A DNA stretch of 5,378 nucleotides from Oribacterium parvum (GTDB lineage Bacteria > Bacillota > Clostridia > Lachnospirales > Lachnospiraceae), in contig CALIEL010000039.1 in assembly GCA_938022235.1 (NCBI GenBank), forward strand, positions 1-5,378. The letters run 5' to 3'. Below are positions 4,724 to 5,378 of this stretch, one piece after another; positions within the stretch are counted from its first letter, which is position 1, and every line of letters begins with the position of its first letter. The position numbers and the translations under genes were made by a program. The notes under the pieces were generated by a model. It saw nothing but the letters and a program-made list of their open reading frames with translations. It did not search any database and had not been told where the DNA came from.

Positions 4724-5378
4724 ATGGACATTTCAATGCTGTTAGGCTGGATTATCGCTATTGCCTTAATCATTAGTGGTATTACCATGCCGAAGTTGGG
4801 GAACTTCTGGGACGCACCCAGTGCCCTGATTGTAGTTGGAGGAACAATAGCGGCGTTAATCGCCTGCTACCCATTCCGAATCATTAAGGAAATTCCGAAG
4901 CATATCGGAATCTGCTTTCGAGGAGGAAAAAAATATAATGTACCGCAAACCGTGGATGCCCTGGTGGATTTGGCTTTGATTGCCAGACAGAGCGGTTTGC
5001 TGGCTTTGGAAGAAAAGGCGGAAGAAATCAAGGAGCCCTTCTTTAAACAAGCCGTAGTCATGATTGTAGATGCCAATGATCCGGATAAGGTACGTGCCTC
5101 TCTGGAACATCAGGTAGAAGATATGATGACCAGACATGAAGAAGCGAAAGGTCTTTATGTAAAGGGATCCGCTCTGGCGCCGGCCTTCGGTATGATCGGA
5201 ACCCTGGTAGGTCTGGTAAACATGTTAAAGGGTATGGACCTTTCCGGTTCCGGCGGCGGAGCCAGTACCCTGGGACAGGACATGGGTGTTGCCTTAATCA
5301 CCACCTTCTACGGTTCTGCCATGAGTAACGTGCTTTTCCACCCCATTGCCCAGAAGCTAACCATCAAGGACAATGAAG
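4724..5378 (+). CDS. motA: Flagellar motor stator protein MotA (3' end outside window)
   Basis: 218 codons are visible, and perhaps 40-50 residues are missing at the C-terminus. MotA forms a pentamer around two MotB subunits in the inner membrane. Ion flow through this complex drives rotation of the flagellar motor. Two N-terminal membrane segments are clear: residues about 4-24 (MLLGWIIAIALIIS) and 35-54 (PSALIVVGGTIAALIACY). A cytoplasmic loop follows. It holds RQSGLLALEE at 88-97, where Arg88 and Glu96 match the rotor-contacting charged pair known as Arg90 and Glu98 in E. coli MotA. The second membrane pair contains LAPAFGMIGTLVGLVNML with the conserved Pro153, and SAMSNVLFHPIAQKL with the conserved Pro207. 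Both prolines are essential in the family. The gene starts 38 bases after flbD. motB is expected immediately downstream. Whether it uses protons or sodium cannot be told from this part. Confidence 0.96.
   Translation, partial: MDISMLLGWIIAIALIISGITMPKLGNFWDAPSALIVVGGTIAALIACYPFRIIKEIPKHIGICFRGGKKYNVPQTVDALVDLALIARQSGLLALEEKAEEIKEPFFKQAVVMIVDANDPDKVRASLEHQVEDMMTRHEEAKGLYVKGSALAPAFGMIGTLVGLVNMLKGMDLSGSGGGASTLGQDMGVALITTFYGSAMSNVLFHPIAQKLTIKDNE

Overview
The window is a contiguous piece of a flagellar hook/basal-body/motor operon, entirely on the + strand. In order it holds fliI (3' part), fliJ, fliK, flgD, flgE, flbD (swrD type) and motA (5' part). The gene order, the presence of a SwrD-type flbD, strong AGGAGG-like ribosome binding sites and moderate base composition all point to a motile Firmicute of class Clostridia. 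Lachnospiraceae is my best guess, but no marker gene here fixes the genus.

Layout: the left part (1-2263) is the export/hook-length block. It has the export ATPase FliI, its coiled-coil stalk partner FliJ and the hook-length ruler FliK, with gaps of only 39 and 14 bases. FlgD, the hook cap, follows FliK by 9 bases. Spacing then relaxes: 129 non-coding bases precede the hook protein gene flgE, 118 bases separate flgE from flbD, and 38 bases separate flbD from motA. The two long gaps are not empty. The first carries a near-perfect sigma-28 (SigD/FliA) promoter, a leader hairpin and a 13-codon reading frame. The second carries a 76-base nested stem-loop capped by a GAAA tetraloop.

How the genes work together: FliI and FliJ drive export of rod and hook subunits. 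FlgD caps the growing hook while FlgE polymerises beneath it, and FliK measures length and switches export specificity. FlbD/SwrD and MotA belong to the power side of the motor. The same transcript probably continues into motB and fliL beyond the right edge, which is inferred from usual clostridial order.

Most unusual points: (1) FlgD has a short firmicute-type core followed by about 129 residues made almost only of Ala, Thr, Ser and Gly, encoded by imperfect trinucleotide-rich repeats. (2) An internal sigma-28 promoter appears to give the hook gene its own late-class transcription start. (3) There is an unassigned structured RNA element between flgE and flbD. I see no mobile element, CRISPR array, tRNA or rRNA, and no undescribed multi-gene system. 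The novelty lies in the regulatory gaps and the FlgD extension.
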